Below, one piece after another: positions 32,586 through 45,008 of a stretch of 64,000 nt of DNA. The translations under genes were made by a program, and so were the position numbers. The notes beneath the pieces were generated by a model that saw only the letters and a list, made by a program, of their open reading frames with translations, made no database searches and had not been told where the DNA came from. The DNA lies in NCBI RefSeq assembly GCF_000264995.1, contig NW_006767434.1:1762004-1826003 (forward strand), given 5' to 3'. Position 1 is the stretch's first letter. Each line of letters begins with the position of its first letter. This DNA comes from Punctularia strigosozonata HHB-11173 SS5 (lineage: Eukaryota > Basidiomycota > Agaricomycetes > Corticiales > Punctulariaceae).

Positions 32586-34273
32586 TGCAATTGTGGAGTG
32601 CAGATTTGAGCTTCGAAGGCGGAGGGTGCTTGCAGGAGCGTTGAGGTGCTGGTGCTGGATCATTCGCTCAACAGTCGACGCCTTTTATTCACGAAGGCGT
32701 CGCTGGCGAATTACGCCGGCAGCGGGGAGGATGCCTGGGCGCACGAGCGCCAGATTGTGCCTGAGGATGAGCTGTCATGGTATGTGCCACATCCCGACTG
32801 CTCAGGGATACAACACGCGGTCTATGACTCCTTGCGGTTTGGCCTGCACAGAAGGCTATGTATCAATACAGAGGCCTAGAAATGCGTACGGAATCGCCGG
32901 GGACCAGTACGTACCGACAACAGACGTGCATCAGCACATTAACAGCGGGCCTGCTCATCTCCGATGCGAAAGCAGGCGGGCTGATTGTCAATGCCGCGGC
33001 CAGTCGCGTAACATAAGGATCACAGCAGCCAAGGGGCACCACAGCACATAGCGGAGTCGCGGCGTCCTTCCAGAGGGAGTCCATATAGTCTTGGCGTATC
33101 GTCTCGCAGTAAGCGCGTGGTGAAAAGATGTTGAAGCCCGATTTGATGTCGGAACCTCGGGTGGTGGACGAGCGTCGCTCGGAAATATGTGCGATGGCAA
33201 AGTCCGGTGCCTGAGTGCCATTGAGTGTCATCGTCCATCCCTGGCGCCAGCGCATCAGGTACGCCGGTCGATAGGATCGCAAAGCAGGTATGCATTGATG
33301 CAGCGCCATGTTCCAGCCCGTTACGGAAGGACGGAAACAAAGTGTACACCGAACCGGAATGGTTGCGCGGCCCGGGAACGAAGCCACCACCAACCGTTGA
33401 AGGGCTTAATGTGCCCGCATGGTCCCTGTGATCAGCACGAGGCGAGGATACCACAGCCGAAACTTGGTGAGAATGTTGCATTCTGCTGATACGAGGATCG
33501 CTCGCAAGCTCCTTGGTTCGTCCACAGCCCGGAGTGGAATCCTCAAACCTCGACCGCTCCGCTGGCGGCATGAAGCTGGACCTTCACGGGGTAGTCACAC
33601 GCACGAGAGCCATTAAAATCGCGGCGCCACAGCTGCTGTCGGTGAGTAACGGCATGCGTACGCAGTGGAGGTCGACAACGAATGTGGAGGTGCGGTGTAA
33701 CACTGACAGGAGGACCGTGTCAGTCGCTAAATCTGGTTCACGTGGCGCCGGGCGGAATATGGACATCGTTGCCTGTGACAGTGTAGCCCGTTGGTGGACT
33801 GTAAGGTGTTTGCAAGCATTCATTTGTAGCTCTATACATACTCATCATGTCCATCTGCGGTCATCGCCCGTACTACATACCGGATGAGCCTGAGCCGGCA
33901 GTTATCATATTCGCACAGAGCGTATATACTTACGAGAAGGGAAAATCGGTAAAGGGGATCGCAACGAAATCATCGGACAAGGAACACTTGGATCTGAGAA
34001 CGTATCGCGTTGATGAATCTATTGCATGACAAACTCAGAGGAAGACTACTGTAGCACATTGATGAAGCCACCACAGGGCATCCCATGGCCATTCATTGAC
34101 AGCTCGTCGATTGCGTACTGAAAGCCGACGGGGCTAGAGGCCCCTGGCCGTGCGGCCTACGGCTTTCCGTCTTGACGACACCGAGTGATTAATGCAGAAG
34201 CTGAGACGTATCGAGATGCTACCAGCATTCATTCCTCGAGAGGTTGAGATTTATTCTTCTCGTCGCACTAACG
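32586..34273. other. Long stretch without a supported gene
   Basis: About 1.7 kb. Two long minus-strand frames overlap here (32863-33393 and 33020-33571), and a shorter one at 33584-33823, but none has a recognisable motif and no chain of splices joins them. It may hold a fast-evolving gene or a decayed one. The promoter of the Cys-rich gene is at the left end. Confidence 0.35.
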
Positions 34274-34680
34274 TCATATGTACCTAGAAGAAGAATTACA
34301 CGACGTTGCTGGAGTAAATGTGAAGCAGAACGATACCTGAACATGTTCGACTTGACGCCTCGCTTCATGGCGACCGGCACCCCGTCCTCGAGCTCTGAAC
34401 CGGATGCGCCGCCTTCCCCACTATGTTCTTCGAGACGAGCCATCAGATCGGCGTCCATCTCTGCCGTAGTCCGCTTGCGCTGTGCCGGCTCGGATGAAGC
34501 AGCATTTCGGGAGGGGGAAGGGGATGCTTGGTGTTCCGATGATGTTCGGTCGGAGGTCTTGGGGTCGCGAGTAAAGGATATCGTGGTGTCTGTAGCCTGA
34601 GTGGCAGTAGAGCGGCTAGCATCGGCCGTCCTCCAGCATAACAGAGGCCGTAAAGTTCGTGATGAAGTTCGTGCAATCAT
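34274..34680 (-). CDS. Small, probably mitochondrial protein of unknown function
   Basis: Two exons (34680-34337 and 34283-34274) encode about 117 residues. The tiny last exon completes the C-terminus: KRGVKSNMF then RYI and stop. The N-terminus MIARTSSRTLRPLLCWRTAD is Arg/Ser-rich without acidic residues, as for a mitochondrial presequence. Body: disordered Ser/Thr-rich part, then MDADLMARLEEHSGEGG and ELEDGVPVAMKRGV. An ATG 15 bp further upstream (34695) is an alternative start. The conserved-looking C-terminus resembles short fungal mitochondrial proteins, but I cannot name it. Confidence 0.6.
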
Positions 34681-35435
34681 GATCGTGATGGACATGAAGC
34701 TGGTGCGAGTTATGAGCGCCGTGGACTCCTGGTGCACACTGGGTGGAGCCTATGACAGGCTAGACGGGCGCCAAAGCGGCATCACCTGTACCCGGGTTCT
34801 ACAATGCCGCTGGGCCTGCCACGCTCCAAGTGAACAGGTCATCGTATGCTGTAGGCCTCACGACAGTCGGATCTGGTGGAGGATAGATGTTGCATGGCCT
34901 CGACAAATGAAACGTCGATGGCATTGACAGAACGTTCCACCGCAGCTTTTTCAGCGTCAGGAACACGTGCATTTGGCCCAACGCTGTAGGAGAGCTATGT
35001 GGGAACGTTGCAGAAATCAGCCATCGGTATGGAGAGCAGACACGATGATATGGAGAGCGGTAAGGGGGTCGGAGAAAAACAAGTCCAAAGCGCCTGCGCG
35101 ATTCAACTTCAACGTCGACGCCGACCACGATCAGAGTGGGCGATGTCTCGTACCATCGATATCGCGATCATGGCCAGATCATGCACTGAATCATCTTTAC
35201 GGGGACGTGCGGCGGGCGTCTGTTGCTTTGTACGACCGTGTTCCAGAAGGTTCGCCACGAGAACGCCTGCAAGCCGACGCTGTGTACTCTGTGCAAAGAG
35301 CAGCACCTACAGCCATCCACAACCAGCGGACGGATAGATCGCACCCTTGTACTCTCCTCGAAGCTTGAAGCTTGACCTCCTGCACCCATCACCTAACATC
35401 GAGCCCCTGGTATCATATTGTGACGTCCAATTGTG
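34681..35435. promoter_or_regulatory. Divergent promoter region upstream of CDC37
   Basis: About 750 bp between the divergent small mitochondrial-type gene and CDC37. It must hold both promoters. Overlapping open frames on both strands show no family. Confidence 0.45.
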
Positions 35436-37145
35436 ATGCCTCTCAACTACAAGAAGTGGGACGCACTAGAGGTAAAGATGCGTTTCCAATACGATCGAAG
35501 CACCCAGAGCATTGACCGGGGCCGACAGCTCTCAGACGATTCGGATATCGAAGGACACCCGAATGTCGACCACAAGTCGCTAGTGAGGTCAGCTCGCTGC
35601 CTTGCCCAATCCAAGCACCTCTTATTGACACGACTGCAGGTGGAGGCAGCGCGACATCCACGAGAAGCGGCAAGCGCGCAATCATCGCATCGCCGAGCTC
35701 GAAGTCGAGATCCCGGCCAACACCATCCTGCTCGATCGCCTGAAGGGCTTCAGTGACGCGTTGCAAGGCGCCTCGGACGCGCCATCCTTCTTCTCGCACA
35801 CCGTCGAGCGCCTGCAGACGCAACCCTCGCCCGAAGGTCCCAAGACGAACGCGGCTGACAAGGTCACTTACGACGGCATGCTCCTCGCCGTGCTGAACAA
35901 GGCGAGCGAGGACGCGAAGGCGAAGAAAGAGGAGAGCAAGAGCGATCCCGATCTTGGCGAGTTGCTCATAGACGAGATCAAGATGCATGTCATGAAGCTC
36001 GGGGAGGCGATCGAAAACTGGCAGAAGGAGCTCGAGGAACTCCAGAAGGAGAAGACGAAGAAGATCACCACCGAAGACATGCACGATGGCTGGGATTCGA
36101 AGGTAAATCCACCATTCTCCGTCACCGACTCCACTCGTTGAAATCCTTCTCTCTCTAGTACGTGCCACCCAAGCCAGCGCCGCCCCCTGTACCCGGCGCC
36201 GACAAGAAGACGAAGAAGGTGACCACCACCGAATTCGAAGTCCTCAACCCTGGAACCTCCTCATCCGAGCCCTCCACATCCGCGGCTCCTTCGACGTCGT
36301 CCCCTGCCACAACACCCAGTTCAGTGGACGACTACGACGAGCTCCCCGAGATGACACCCAGCCTCGAGGAGTTCTCACGGATTCCGATGGGCGCATACGA
36401 CAAATCGTTCGAGTACATCCAGACCCACCGCGAGGTCGTCGTCCCCGGTGCGTCGGACGCGCTGCTCATCGCGGCGTTCAACGCGCAACACAGCGACAAC
36501 CCCAAATACGCGAAGCAGTGTGTGAACCAGAGCTTGTTGCTACAATACTGCGACAAGCTTGGGCCGGACGGCGTTCGGCTCTTCTTCCGAAAGTGCGTCC
36601 CTCCCTGCACCCCCCTTCGCTGTGCTTAGGCCGAACGGCTGACTGTCGACGCCCACAGGATGATGAGCAACGACAAGCGCGCCGAAGTTGTGTTTGTCAA
36701 AGACGTCGAGGACACGTACGCGCACCTCGTCGAGCGCGTGCGTATTTCGAAGGAGGAAGAAGCGAGCCAGAACGGCGTGGAGCAGATTCAGCTCGTCGCG
36801 GAGAACCCGGACACGCAGATCACGTTCAACGTCCCGGACGGCCCACCGCCGGACAACCTCGTGCTCGAGGGCCCGGGCACGGAGGACATGGACGTCGAGG
36901 ACGTCCGGCGCGCGCTGCAGATGCGGTGGGACGTGTTCCAGGCGTTCGACGACAACATGAAGAAGGCGCTCCGGAGCGGCAAGCTCGAGGCCGTGAACAA
37001 GATCTTGGCCGGGATGAAGGTCGAGGACGCAGAGCAAGTCGTGCAAGCGCTGGACATGGCGGGAATTCTGAACTTTGCGGAGGGCGGCATCAGGGACGAG
37101 ACCAATAACGACGCAGGGGTCGGAGATGCGGAAGGCGTGGAGTGA
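35436..37145 (+). CDS. CDC37: Hsp90 co-chaperone Cdc37
   Basis: Cytosolic adaptor that loads protein kinases onto Hsp90. Five exons, 35436-35471, 35529-35587, 35640-36102, 36159-36592 and 36659-37145, give 492 residues. The N-terminus is diagnostic: MPLNYKKWDALEL then SDDSDIEGHPNVD, which contains the acidic context of the conserved CK2-phosphorylated Ser, and KSLVRWRQRDIHEKR. A long coiled coil follows, then a Pro/Ser-rich linker, and the Hsp90-binding domain with AYDKSFEYIQTHREVVV and NPKYAKQCVNQSLLLQYC. C-terminal helices include DVRRALQMRWDVF. All phases close; intact. Confidence 0.96.
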
Positions 37146-37322
37146 AGAGACCCGGCACGGAATGTATCGGTTACGGAGCTCGGTTGCTGTACTGCTATCC
37201 AACTTGCTTTCGGATATGATGATTATGTGTGTAGCATATTGGTAAATGCAATGTAGTAGGGTATCGTTACACGAGTGTACAGGTTAGGTATCCAATGAGG
37301 TAACAGTAATGATTCAAGAGCC

Positions 37323-38497
37323 TCAAGATTTGGTCCAAGGATACTTGGGCTCGGGGCTGACATGCTCGTGATCCGAGGGGGTGCCAGAAGGAAGTTTGTG
37401 GTAGGTGGTCGCAACTCCTTCGACGTGCTCGCCGCGCAAGGCTTTCTTGACACTTTCGGATGCACCATGGATGAGCTTCATGCACTTCTGTGCACTACTT
37501 GGCCCGTAGAAGTTGCGAATAATCTCAACCTCCACCTATAGGGGTAATACACTGAGTACATTGTCACGGCAGTCGTACGGCTCCAACATACATCGTCTCC
37601 GGGACCTTTACGTCGTTCGATGATCCTATGGCAGCCCTCCCGCCATTCCATGACTTCTTCTGTACCATCCGGGGGCATGTCCTTGTCGCTCCTGGGACAG
37701 AGGCCATCCTCGTGGTCGGAGTGATCCGAGCTCGAGCTCGCCGCCTCGCCCTTGCTCTGGGGACTGGCGCGAAGACGGAGGTTCATGCGTTTTCTCTCTT
37801 GAGAAGGAGGAGTGATAGTAATGTTGTTCTGGCTGTGCGAGAGCTAGTCGTTTCCAGCTATTCTCTTTATAACCTCCGAAGCGTTGTGCATGTTGTGGTG
37901 CATGATCACGGAGCTATGGTCCGGCAAGCACTGCGGCGATCTAAAAATACGTCGAAGCCACTTGCGTCAGCTGAGCTGGGCCTAAACTTGGAATGGCGCG
38001 CCAAAGCACCACGCCATTTCAGCGCGTAGGTGTGCTTAGTACAATATTACCTCACATCTCCGCCTGGATGTTGACAGATGTGTAGAGAAGTTGTCATATA
38101 GACAGACCAACTGTGCCCGTTCGATCGCTCCCTTGCGAAATGAAACAAGTCGAGCTACTCACTTAAGGTGATCTGGGAGCGCCATGTACGCGATCTTAGT
38201 ATTAGGGCTCCAAGTTCCAAAGCCTTGCTTCATCTTCCATCCCGCATATCGCCACGAACCGGACAGTGAAGGTTCAAAGAACAACTGCGGGTCAGACCGT
38301 AGTATTGAATTGGAGGCCTTGAGGAAGGAAAACATGAGTTCTCCATTCATCAACTCCATATTCCTGCGAGCCACGGGGGCGTGGTCACTGCACACAGATA
38401 TCATCAAAAAGGTATGGCGAAGCCTGGAGTGAGGCCTAGAAGGGACGCCCTCAAACGTGCGAAGCAACGACTCCATCATAGCTAGTTCTCCATTCAA
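37323..38497 (-). CDS. Unidentified multi-exon gene
   Basis: The 3' part is convincing: an exon with MELMNGELMFSFLKASN and GTWSPNTKIAYMALPDHL, a GTGAGT donor into NWSVYMTTSLHICQHP, then a join to SQNNITITPPSQERKR, an acidic/Ser stretch, MPPDGTEEVMEWREGCH and a last exon from VEVEIIRNFYGPSSAQK to KYPWTKS and TGA at 37323. The 5' end lies at or above 38497 and could extend to about 38750, where RASDEHGSIEMRPPDR is open. No domain recognised. No signal peptide seen; an intracellular protein is likely. Confidence 0.5.
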
Positions 38498-38875
38498 TAA
38501 TCTCCAGTCCGGCGCGGCTTGGAAAGGGGTGTCAGCTGTGTCTGCTGGTACGGTCTTTGACGATCGAGACTTCGAAGGTCAGCTATCCGGTCCGGAGGCC
38601 GCATTTCGATGCTGCCGTGCTCATCGGAGGCACGAGTCTGAAAACAAACATGAAAGCATCGGACAAGCACTCGCTTACGTACGGAGACTGCCCGTCGTCC
38701 GCGTCGGAAGCTGAACGCAAGAGGCACATAGTCGTTGGACCACGCGGCATCAGGCCTCTTGCCGAATGGTTACATCGCATATACAGCGCTAATGTCAATA
38801 AGAGAAATCGCCTGCGCAATTTTGTCAAACACAAAGTCGTGGTTACCACGTGCAAACCCTGGACAGTACCTTCCA

Positions 38876-41320
38876 CTATCCACACCGTTCACTGACCGCA
38901 AACTCGCCAGTAGTCTTCAGGAACTCCTCAACGTCCTTCCTCACCTCGTGGGTGGAGAACGCCACCTCGACGCTGTACGTCCCGATCGCCGCCCCGCCAT
39001 CGTCGCCCACCTCCACTTTCGTGAGGCCGTCCCACTCCGCAACGTGTTTCCCGTCCTTCGTCCATTTCACTTCGTACTTCTCCGCATTCTCGACAGCGTG
39101 CTTCTTTCCTGCTTCGCCCACCCTGAACTGAGCCAACGGGACGAGATTGAGCTCGATCGTGCGCTTCCACTTGTTAGAGTACTTCGTGCACGAGGTAGTG
39201 ATATCATCGACGAACTCGACGCGCCGTGCGAGCGCGAGCCAGAGGCCTTCCGTGCAGACGCTGCAGAAGTCCGGCGTGGTTACCTGACGCATGAGGCAAT
39301 CCTCGTTGGTGGGGCGGTACGAAGTCTCATTTTTATCCGAGAAACTGTATGTTCGTCAGTTACGATACAGCGAGTTCCGAGGAGTTGGCGGCTTACGTGG
39401 GGAATACACCATAGTATCCGGGTTTAGACACAAATCTGCAGCGGGGGTGAACGACGAAGAACGAACTAAGATATGAGGTTGACATACTCGCTTTCATCGC
39501 CGAACTCGAGGATCTCGACGTTGCACAGTTGAGCAGTGTTCGCCTTCTCGCGTTCCTTGCTGTTGAGGATAAACGTGACAATGTGCTCTCCTGCCTTCAG
39601 ACTGGTGTCGTTGTAGACATCATAGTGGTATCTGATCGACATGAGTCTAGCCTGAGTACAGAAAGTCACGTTGACCCCGAGAGATCGAACACTGACCTGT
39701 CAACACCAATGTTCTCCTTTGGCTCCCAGTTGAGGTCCCTTCCGTCAAACAGGACAGTCAACTCCTCCGCCGAGGGAACACCTGAGATGGAGAACCGGAC
39801 AAGGTATCGCGAGTACGTCCCGGAGGATGTGAAAGTAGCGGACCAGGGCGTGGAGGTGTTCAGCATCGCCCAGGCATAGTCCTGGAGCGGCATCACCGAG
39901 CGTTCCACGCGCACCGGTCGCGAAGCGGAGGGCGGATCAGTGAGCCAATGAGACCAGCTCGGGCCGTGCTTGAGATCGCGGTCGTGGTTGGCATTGACGC
40001 CGAAGTAAGCGTACCCGCCGTCATATTCCTCGCCGACCGGGATGACAGAATGACCAAGCTCGTGTCTACGCGCGATCGGTCAGTCACTGAGAGTTAGAAC
40101 ACGGAAACACGTTTCACCTCAAAATGAGAGCTCCGTTTGCCTCAGATGGCGTGATAACCCTGAAGGAGCAAATGTATCTGTTTGTGCGTTCATAACCAAC
40201 AGTACCGCAGCTCACGTAAACTGCCCTCCAAGTCCTGGATGATCACCAAGACATCAGGAGCAGATAGGAGGCCGACTACTTCAGACGCACCACCGTAAAG
40301 CGGGTCATTGCCTAGAGTCCATGGCATTGAACAACAAGAGCTGGTCTGTATCACAAAGTAAATGACCTAGCAGAATGGGGTAGTCGCATCTTGAGCTTTG
40401 GGAAAGGCAGGCTGCGCGAGCTTGATCTGGCTTGCTGTAGAGAACGCCGCGAAGCTCTGTACCAGGACGGTAGAGTCCAAAAGGGGTGCTATTGTGGGAT
40501 ATAAGCCGTTTGCCTCGTCAAAAAGCAAGCTGCTCACTCCTTGGGCTTCCCGAACGTGCCGATTCCGTGCTATATCATGCCAACGAATCAGTAATGTTAG
40601 GAGCGTTGCGCAGGATTGGGAGTAGTTACCTCGTTGCTGGGTGAGAACGCAGCCCAGAAGTTCAGGAGAGGTTGAACGGTATCGAATGTCTGGTTTGCGG
40701 ATATTTCGAGTGCCAGCTTGGTGGCATCGTCGAGGAACTTCTGTTTTTCAGAGGCAAGGTCTACATAGCTGGAGTGGATATGGCAATAAAGATGGATATG
40801 TAGACTCACATCCGTCCGAAAAGAACATTAGGTCGACGCGGTTCGTCGACGGCCCGGACTGCACAATTTTGTGCACTTCCAGAGGAGGATACTGCAACTC
40901 TGCTCCGATCGCGAGCTTGGGCGACGTAAACACGGTCTGTTGCTGTGCATCAAACCGAGCAGCGGTCGATGTATGGGAGTCGACGAGCACGGGGAAGTCC
41001 CACTCGCTCGGATCTCCACAAAGCTTGCGAGCTTCAGTCCAGAGAGCATCTGCGTCATGAGAGTATGCACGAATCCTTGGGGGCTCCGAGGTGAGGTTCT
41101 CTATATGCACACCCCCTGGAATCGACGAGAGGCCCTTGTACGTCCCAAACTCGCGTAACTGGACGGTGCCGCACGCGCCAGAGCTCGCAGCAGGGTCTCG
41201 ATACACGATCAGCTCGAAGGCATGCTCGAGGGTGGTCAAGCGCGTATTGACCGACGCGCAGACCGAGGCCGCCGACAGCGCGACGACCGCCAGAGTCACA
41301 AAGCTGGCTGCTCTGAACAT
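38876..41320 (-). CDS. Secreted metallopeptidase, family M64 (IgA peptidase-like)
   Basis: Signal peptide MFRAASFVTLAVVALSAASV. N-terminal domain to ~residue 180 ends in VDLMFFSDGY, then LLNFWAAFSPSNE, and the metal site RHELGHSVIPVGEEYDGGY, with HExxH plus a downstream Glu as third ligand, as in M64. The splice AG|A creates the R-HELGH join. The C-terminal part (YLVRFSISGVPSAEELTVLF, then YGVFSDKNETSYRPTNEDC) is complete to the stop at 38876. Around nine exons. M64 founders cleave immunoglobulin A in bacteria; fungal members are simply secreted metallopeptidases and no pathogenic role is implied. Confidence 0.88.
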
Positions 41321-41746
41321 AGCTAGAGGTCAAAGCCTAGTGTGATGCACGCACTATGATATAAGTACCGCGGTCCGCAGAGGGCCGCATAAGTTCAGGA
41401 AGCCACGCGGTGGGAGATAAGTTGGCAAGGAACATGGAAGGACGGCTCTCCGCCCGTCGCCGCGACCACGCGTCGCGTTCACCTCGAGCTCGGCGACATA
41501 CCCGGCGCAAGTAATGACTACCGTATTACGACAACTCGCGAGATAGATAACGGTCCAAAATGCCCGGGCTTGATGAGGGGCGGTAGATAATGCCGAGGGC
41601 TTGATATACAGCAAGGGAGTGACATCTACACATTAATCCTGTGGACGATTAAATACCGTAATACCTAATCAAAGCAACACATTCAACTTGCAACCTCTGG
41701 AGGTTCTGCAGATTCGTGTTACGGTAGCAGAGTGAACCTGGCACAG
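41321..41746. other. Intergenic between M64 peptidase and STYX-like gene
   Basis: About 425 bp, holding the M64 promoter and the STYX-like 3' flank. No gene recognised. Confidence 0.5.
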
Positions 41747-42857
41747 CTATGACTCCATAGCGTTTGGATCCGTTTCTGTGGTATCCTCGTTATGAACCAG
41801 AATCCGCTTCCGGTCCTCGTCTCTGATGGAATGTATGCGTTAGTGAAGGTTTACCGTAGAATTCACCTGGACGAACCTCATCTCCCCTTCTTCGTCATCC
41901 TCCGAGCGTTTCCTCCGCGAGACGGTACGTTCCATCTGCTGCGGATATGAGGCTAGAGTCGCATTCGCTTTGTATATTGATTCGTATTCCTATCCAAGTT
42001 CCTTGGCATAAGACTGCGTGCGATGGGGCCAGTGATAGAGCAAACCGAGAACATACCTTGATCTGTGTCATGAATCCACTGTTGGGAGCGATACAGTATC
42101 GCCTGTTCTGGACCATGTGCAAGGCATCTTCCCAGGACAACTGAAAATGTTCCATAACGAACATGATTACAAACGAAGGAGACAGGCTGATGCCGCCTAT
42201 GTAACATATAATCAAGATCAGGGATCTACGCAAAGTCAAGCAAAGGTTTTTACCGTTGCAGTGGACTAGTACGCGGCCCCCTCGGGCGATCGCGTCGTCA
42301 ATGAATTTCTTTGCTCTGTAATGTGTACGGCCAATCATTATGCCGTTGCATCTTCAATGAGGGTTAAGAACGAACCCCGGGAATAGGCGGATAAGATTCT
42401 GGTCTTCCGTGTCTTGTACATCCAGAGTCATGTAGATGAAATGTTCCGGGAACCGCGGCTTCACTGAGAATGCCTCCTTCGCGTCTCGAATGCACAGACT
42501 GTCGAACATCTGCCGTAAGTCGAACCCGAGCCGCAACACAAGTCCGCGAATGATGATGCATACACATGAGTGATGCCCAGAGATTGCAGCGTTTCCAGTG
42601 ACTTCGAAATCAGGAATGGACCAAGAAGTAATCCCGGTATGATCTCTTGACATTCTCGTCGCATCTCATACCTGCGATAGAGTGGCGCAAGGTTAGATCG
42701 TGATGATATTAAGAGGAGAGAGCGCGCCAGTGCCCGCGCACAGGAAGACAAGTTGTTAGTGTACGAACTTCCACTCGCTGTCACCAGGTCCTTGCACCAT
42801 GTCCCGTAGTTCATCTGCAGAGAGTTGCGCAGGTCCAGGAGGTCGCGCCGGGGTCAT
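41747..42857 (-). CDS. STYX-like dual-specificity (pseudo)phosphatase
   Basis: About six exons from MTPARPPGPAQLSADEL (42857) through EWKYEMRRECQEIIPGLLLG, THVLCIRDAKEAFSVKPRF, FIYMTLDVQDTEDQNLIRLF, AKKFIDDAIARGGRVLVHCN, GGISLSPSFVIMFVMEHF, RRYCIAPNSGFMTQIKEYE to a charged tail. The order and spacing match the STYX family, whose members bind phospho-ERK and FBXW7 without catalysis because the active-site Cys is Gly. Here the signature is H-C-N-G-G-I-S-L-S: the Cys is kept but the catalytic Arg is Leu (CTG), so activity should still be lost or very low. Phases close around the split signature (intron between HCN and GGIS). Confidence 0.85.
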
Positions 42858-43100
42858 TATCGTGAAGTACACTGGTTCTGGAAAGGGGAGAAAAGAAGCT
42901 GGGAAACCCAGAGGGCGGAACGTGTGCGTTGACCGTACAGTTGCAGGCTCGGGGTATAGCAAGAGTCCCAGATACTGGTATTATCTGAGTGCCGTGGAGG
43001 GCGAGAGGCACACGCGTATATGCCTTAAGGCACGGGATTAGTAACGGAAGTAGTGGTTTGTTGTGGGGTTTCGTATAGCTTCATAGCTTCATTGTCGACC

Positions 43101-43766
43101 ATGTCTTCGCTCACACCGGACGCTGACTCGCCGTGGGACGACGACGATCTGTCGACTGCTCGCCCGTCTGAAAGCGCTGTCGCCGACGCGGATTGGGCCC
43201 GCCTCGAGTCCAACTTCGTCAACGTACGCAGCCATCGCGTCCATCTGCGATGCCCATCTCATCCGGCTTAGGCTGGCTACCGCGAGGGCATCACCGCCGG
43301 AAAAGAATCGGCCCTGCAAGAAGGCTTTGACGCTGGATTCGCGCAGGTCGGCGTGCCTCTTGGCCGTCAGGTCGGCCTCTTACGAGGACGTGCGGCGGCG
43401 CTGCTGAGCTTTCTGAGCGTGTCTGGGACCTCGGATAGCGAACATCTGCACGCGGCGCGCGACATCGCGAACAAGCTCGGGAGCATCCGCTTTTCGGATA
43501 TTGCGCCGCGTGATCTCGAGGCGGAGCAGCACGCGAAGGAACATCTCGATTCTTACAAGGGAAGCGCGGACGCGGATACGGACCTCGGGGAGAATGAAGA
43601 GCTGGCGGATAAGCGGGCGATGGAAGGGTTGGAGGACCTGATGGCGAACATGTCCTCGGCAAGGCCTGCAGCCAGCTCTGGTCGTCCCAGCCTCGAAGAC
43701 CTCCCCCAATTGGAGAAACAATTGGACGACCTGTGTTTGCATCTCGGAATCCCTCCTAGGAGTTGA
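43101..43766 (+). CDS. YAE1: Yae1-family protein (Fe-S adaptor)
   Basis: Two exons (43101-43223, 43272-43766), 205 residues. Yae1 with Lto1 recruits the ABC protein Rli1/ABCE1 to the cytosolic iron-sulfur assembly machinery. The second exon opens with the deca-GX3 motif that defines the family: GYREGITAGKESALQEGFDA then GFAQVGVPLGRQVGLLRG. The remainder is helical and acidic. Acidic N-terminus (SPWDDDDLSTARP). Start at the only ATG in frame before the intron; the acceptor (CTTAG) keeps phase 0. Intact. Confidence 0.88.
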
Positions 43767-45008
43767 AGTCCGTTTTGAACCTCGTGGTGCTACTGGAGCA
43801 CGTCCGTTTCAAGCTGCCTTCAAGCCCAAAGCAGCTTGTTCAGGTAAGCACTTCAGCCCTTGTGGCACGACCCCACTCATACGCAATACCAGATTCGCCC
43901 ATGAGCAACTTGCTATTCACGTTGAAAGAATGCGTCACAAAGAGGGCGATGGTCGTGGGCGTACGTTCCATGAAGTGGTTATGACCGGCGGCTCTGTTGA
44001 CCAATGTCTTCAGATTCCCGCACATCACTGCACATCATTGCAACAGTGCAGAAAACCCGATGGCGGCCTCTGGCAACGGTTGCTGGAAACACCATCCGTA
44101 TGCTAGGTCAGGCGTACCATTTGTCCGCGATGTCCTACATGGATACATCATACGTATACAGAGTTTGTGGTTTCCAGCTCTCGCCGAACTTAAAGGTACT
44201 CGTGTTTGCCCACCTTCAATACCATTTTCGTCACGGTTTCATGGACGGCTTCCTCGACAAGCTAGCTATGGCGAGGCGGCGTGTAACGACGAAAGGGACA
44301 ATACATAGTGAGTAAACCGTGCGAAAGAGATAACGAAGATGTGGGAGAGAGCCGCCGCGCGGGTGGGCACGTCCAACCACGCGCGGCGAACCTGCGCACC
44401 GTTTTTGGAAAAGAACATTCAGTAACACTGAATCAAACGGTGCGAACGCCGTAGGGCGGGAAGGGTGGGAGACACAAAAAAGACGCGGGAGGCGAGAAAG
44501 GATGAGCAGCTGCGCGACGCGCGTGCGGGCTCAGCCTTTCTCGCCCAGGCTAGCTTGTCCTCTGATAGGCCAGAGCTCGTACCTCGCTCGTGCCCTATCT
44601 CCCATCAGTTCAGATACAGTACTGCCATTATCATCGCGGTTTCAGTGGGCATCAGTGGGCATCAGTGAGCATCACATGTACAGAAGATGACATGAACAGC
44701 AATCACAAGCACCGGTGAGGTCACGTGTTAACAAAATATGCAGGGGTCCGAAATGTCTAGCGGCGATGCCATTGGCTGGGAACTGCCGAGCTCTGACTGA
44801 GCGCTTTGCTGAGCAAGTCAATTTACGTGGTCATCGTGGTCTAAAATGGGCCGAGTTAGACAATTTCGGGGCGTTTCGATCAGCGTCAACATATTGGCGG
44901 TTCGGACCTGACATTAGCCATGATATATGTATGTTCTCGGTAGACCTGCCTCTTGTGCCACTTGAAGACCAGCAACGGTTCGGCCAACGTCATAACAGTC
45001 CCTGCGAT
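43767..45008. other. Long intergenic stretch with short repeats
   Basis: About 1.24 kb without a supported gene. Near 44645-44672 three 10-bp units (GTGGGCATCA, GTGGGCATCA, GTGAGCATCA) lie in tandem. An 8-bp inverted pair GCCGCGCG/CGCGCGGC occurs around 44351-44388. The MFS carrier promoter is at the right end. Confidence 0.4.

Noticed and set aside
42520-42545. B-box-like GGTTCGACT on the minus strand
   Set aside because: It lies in an intron of the STYX-like gene and no tRNA fold can be built around it.
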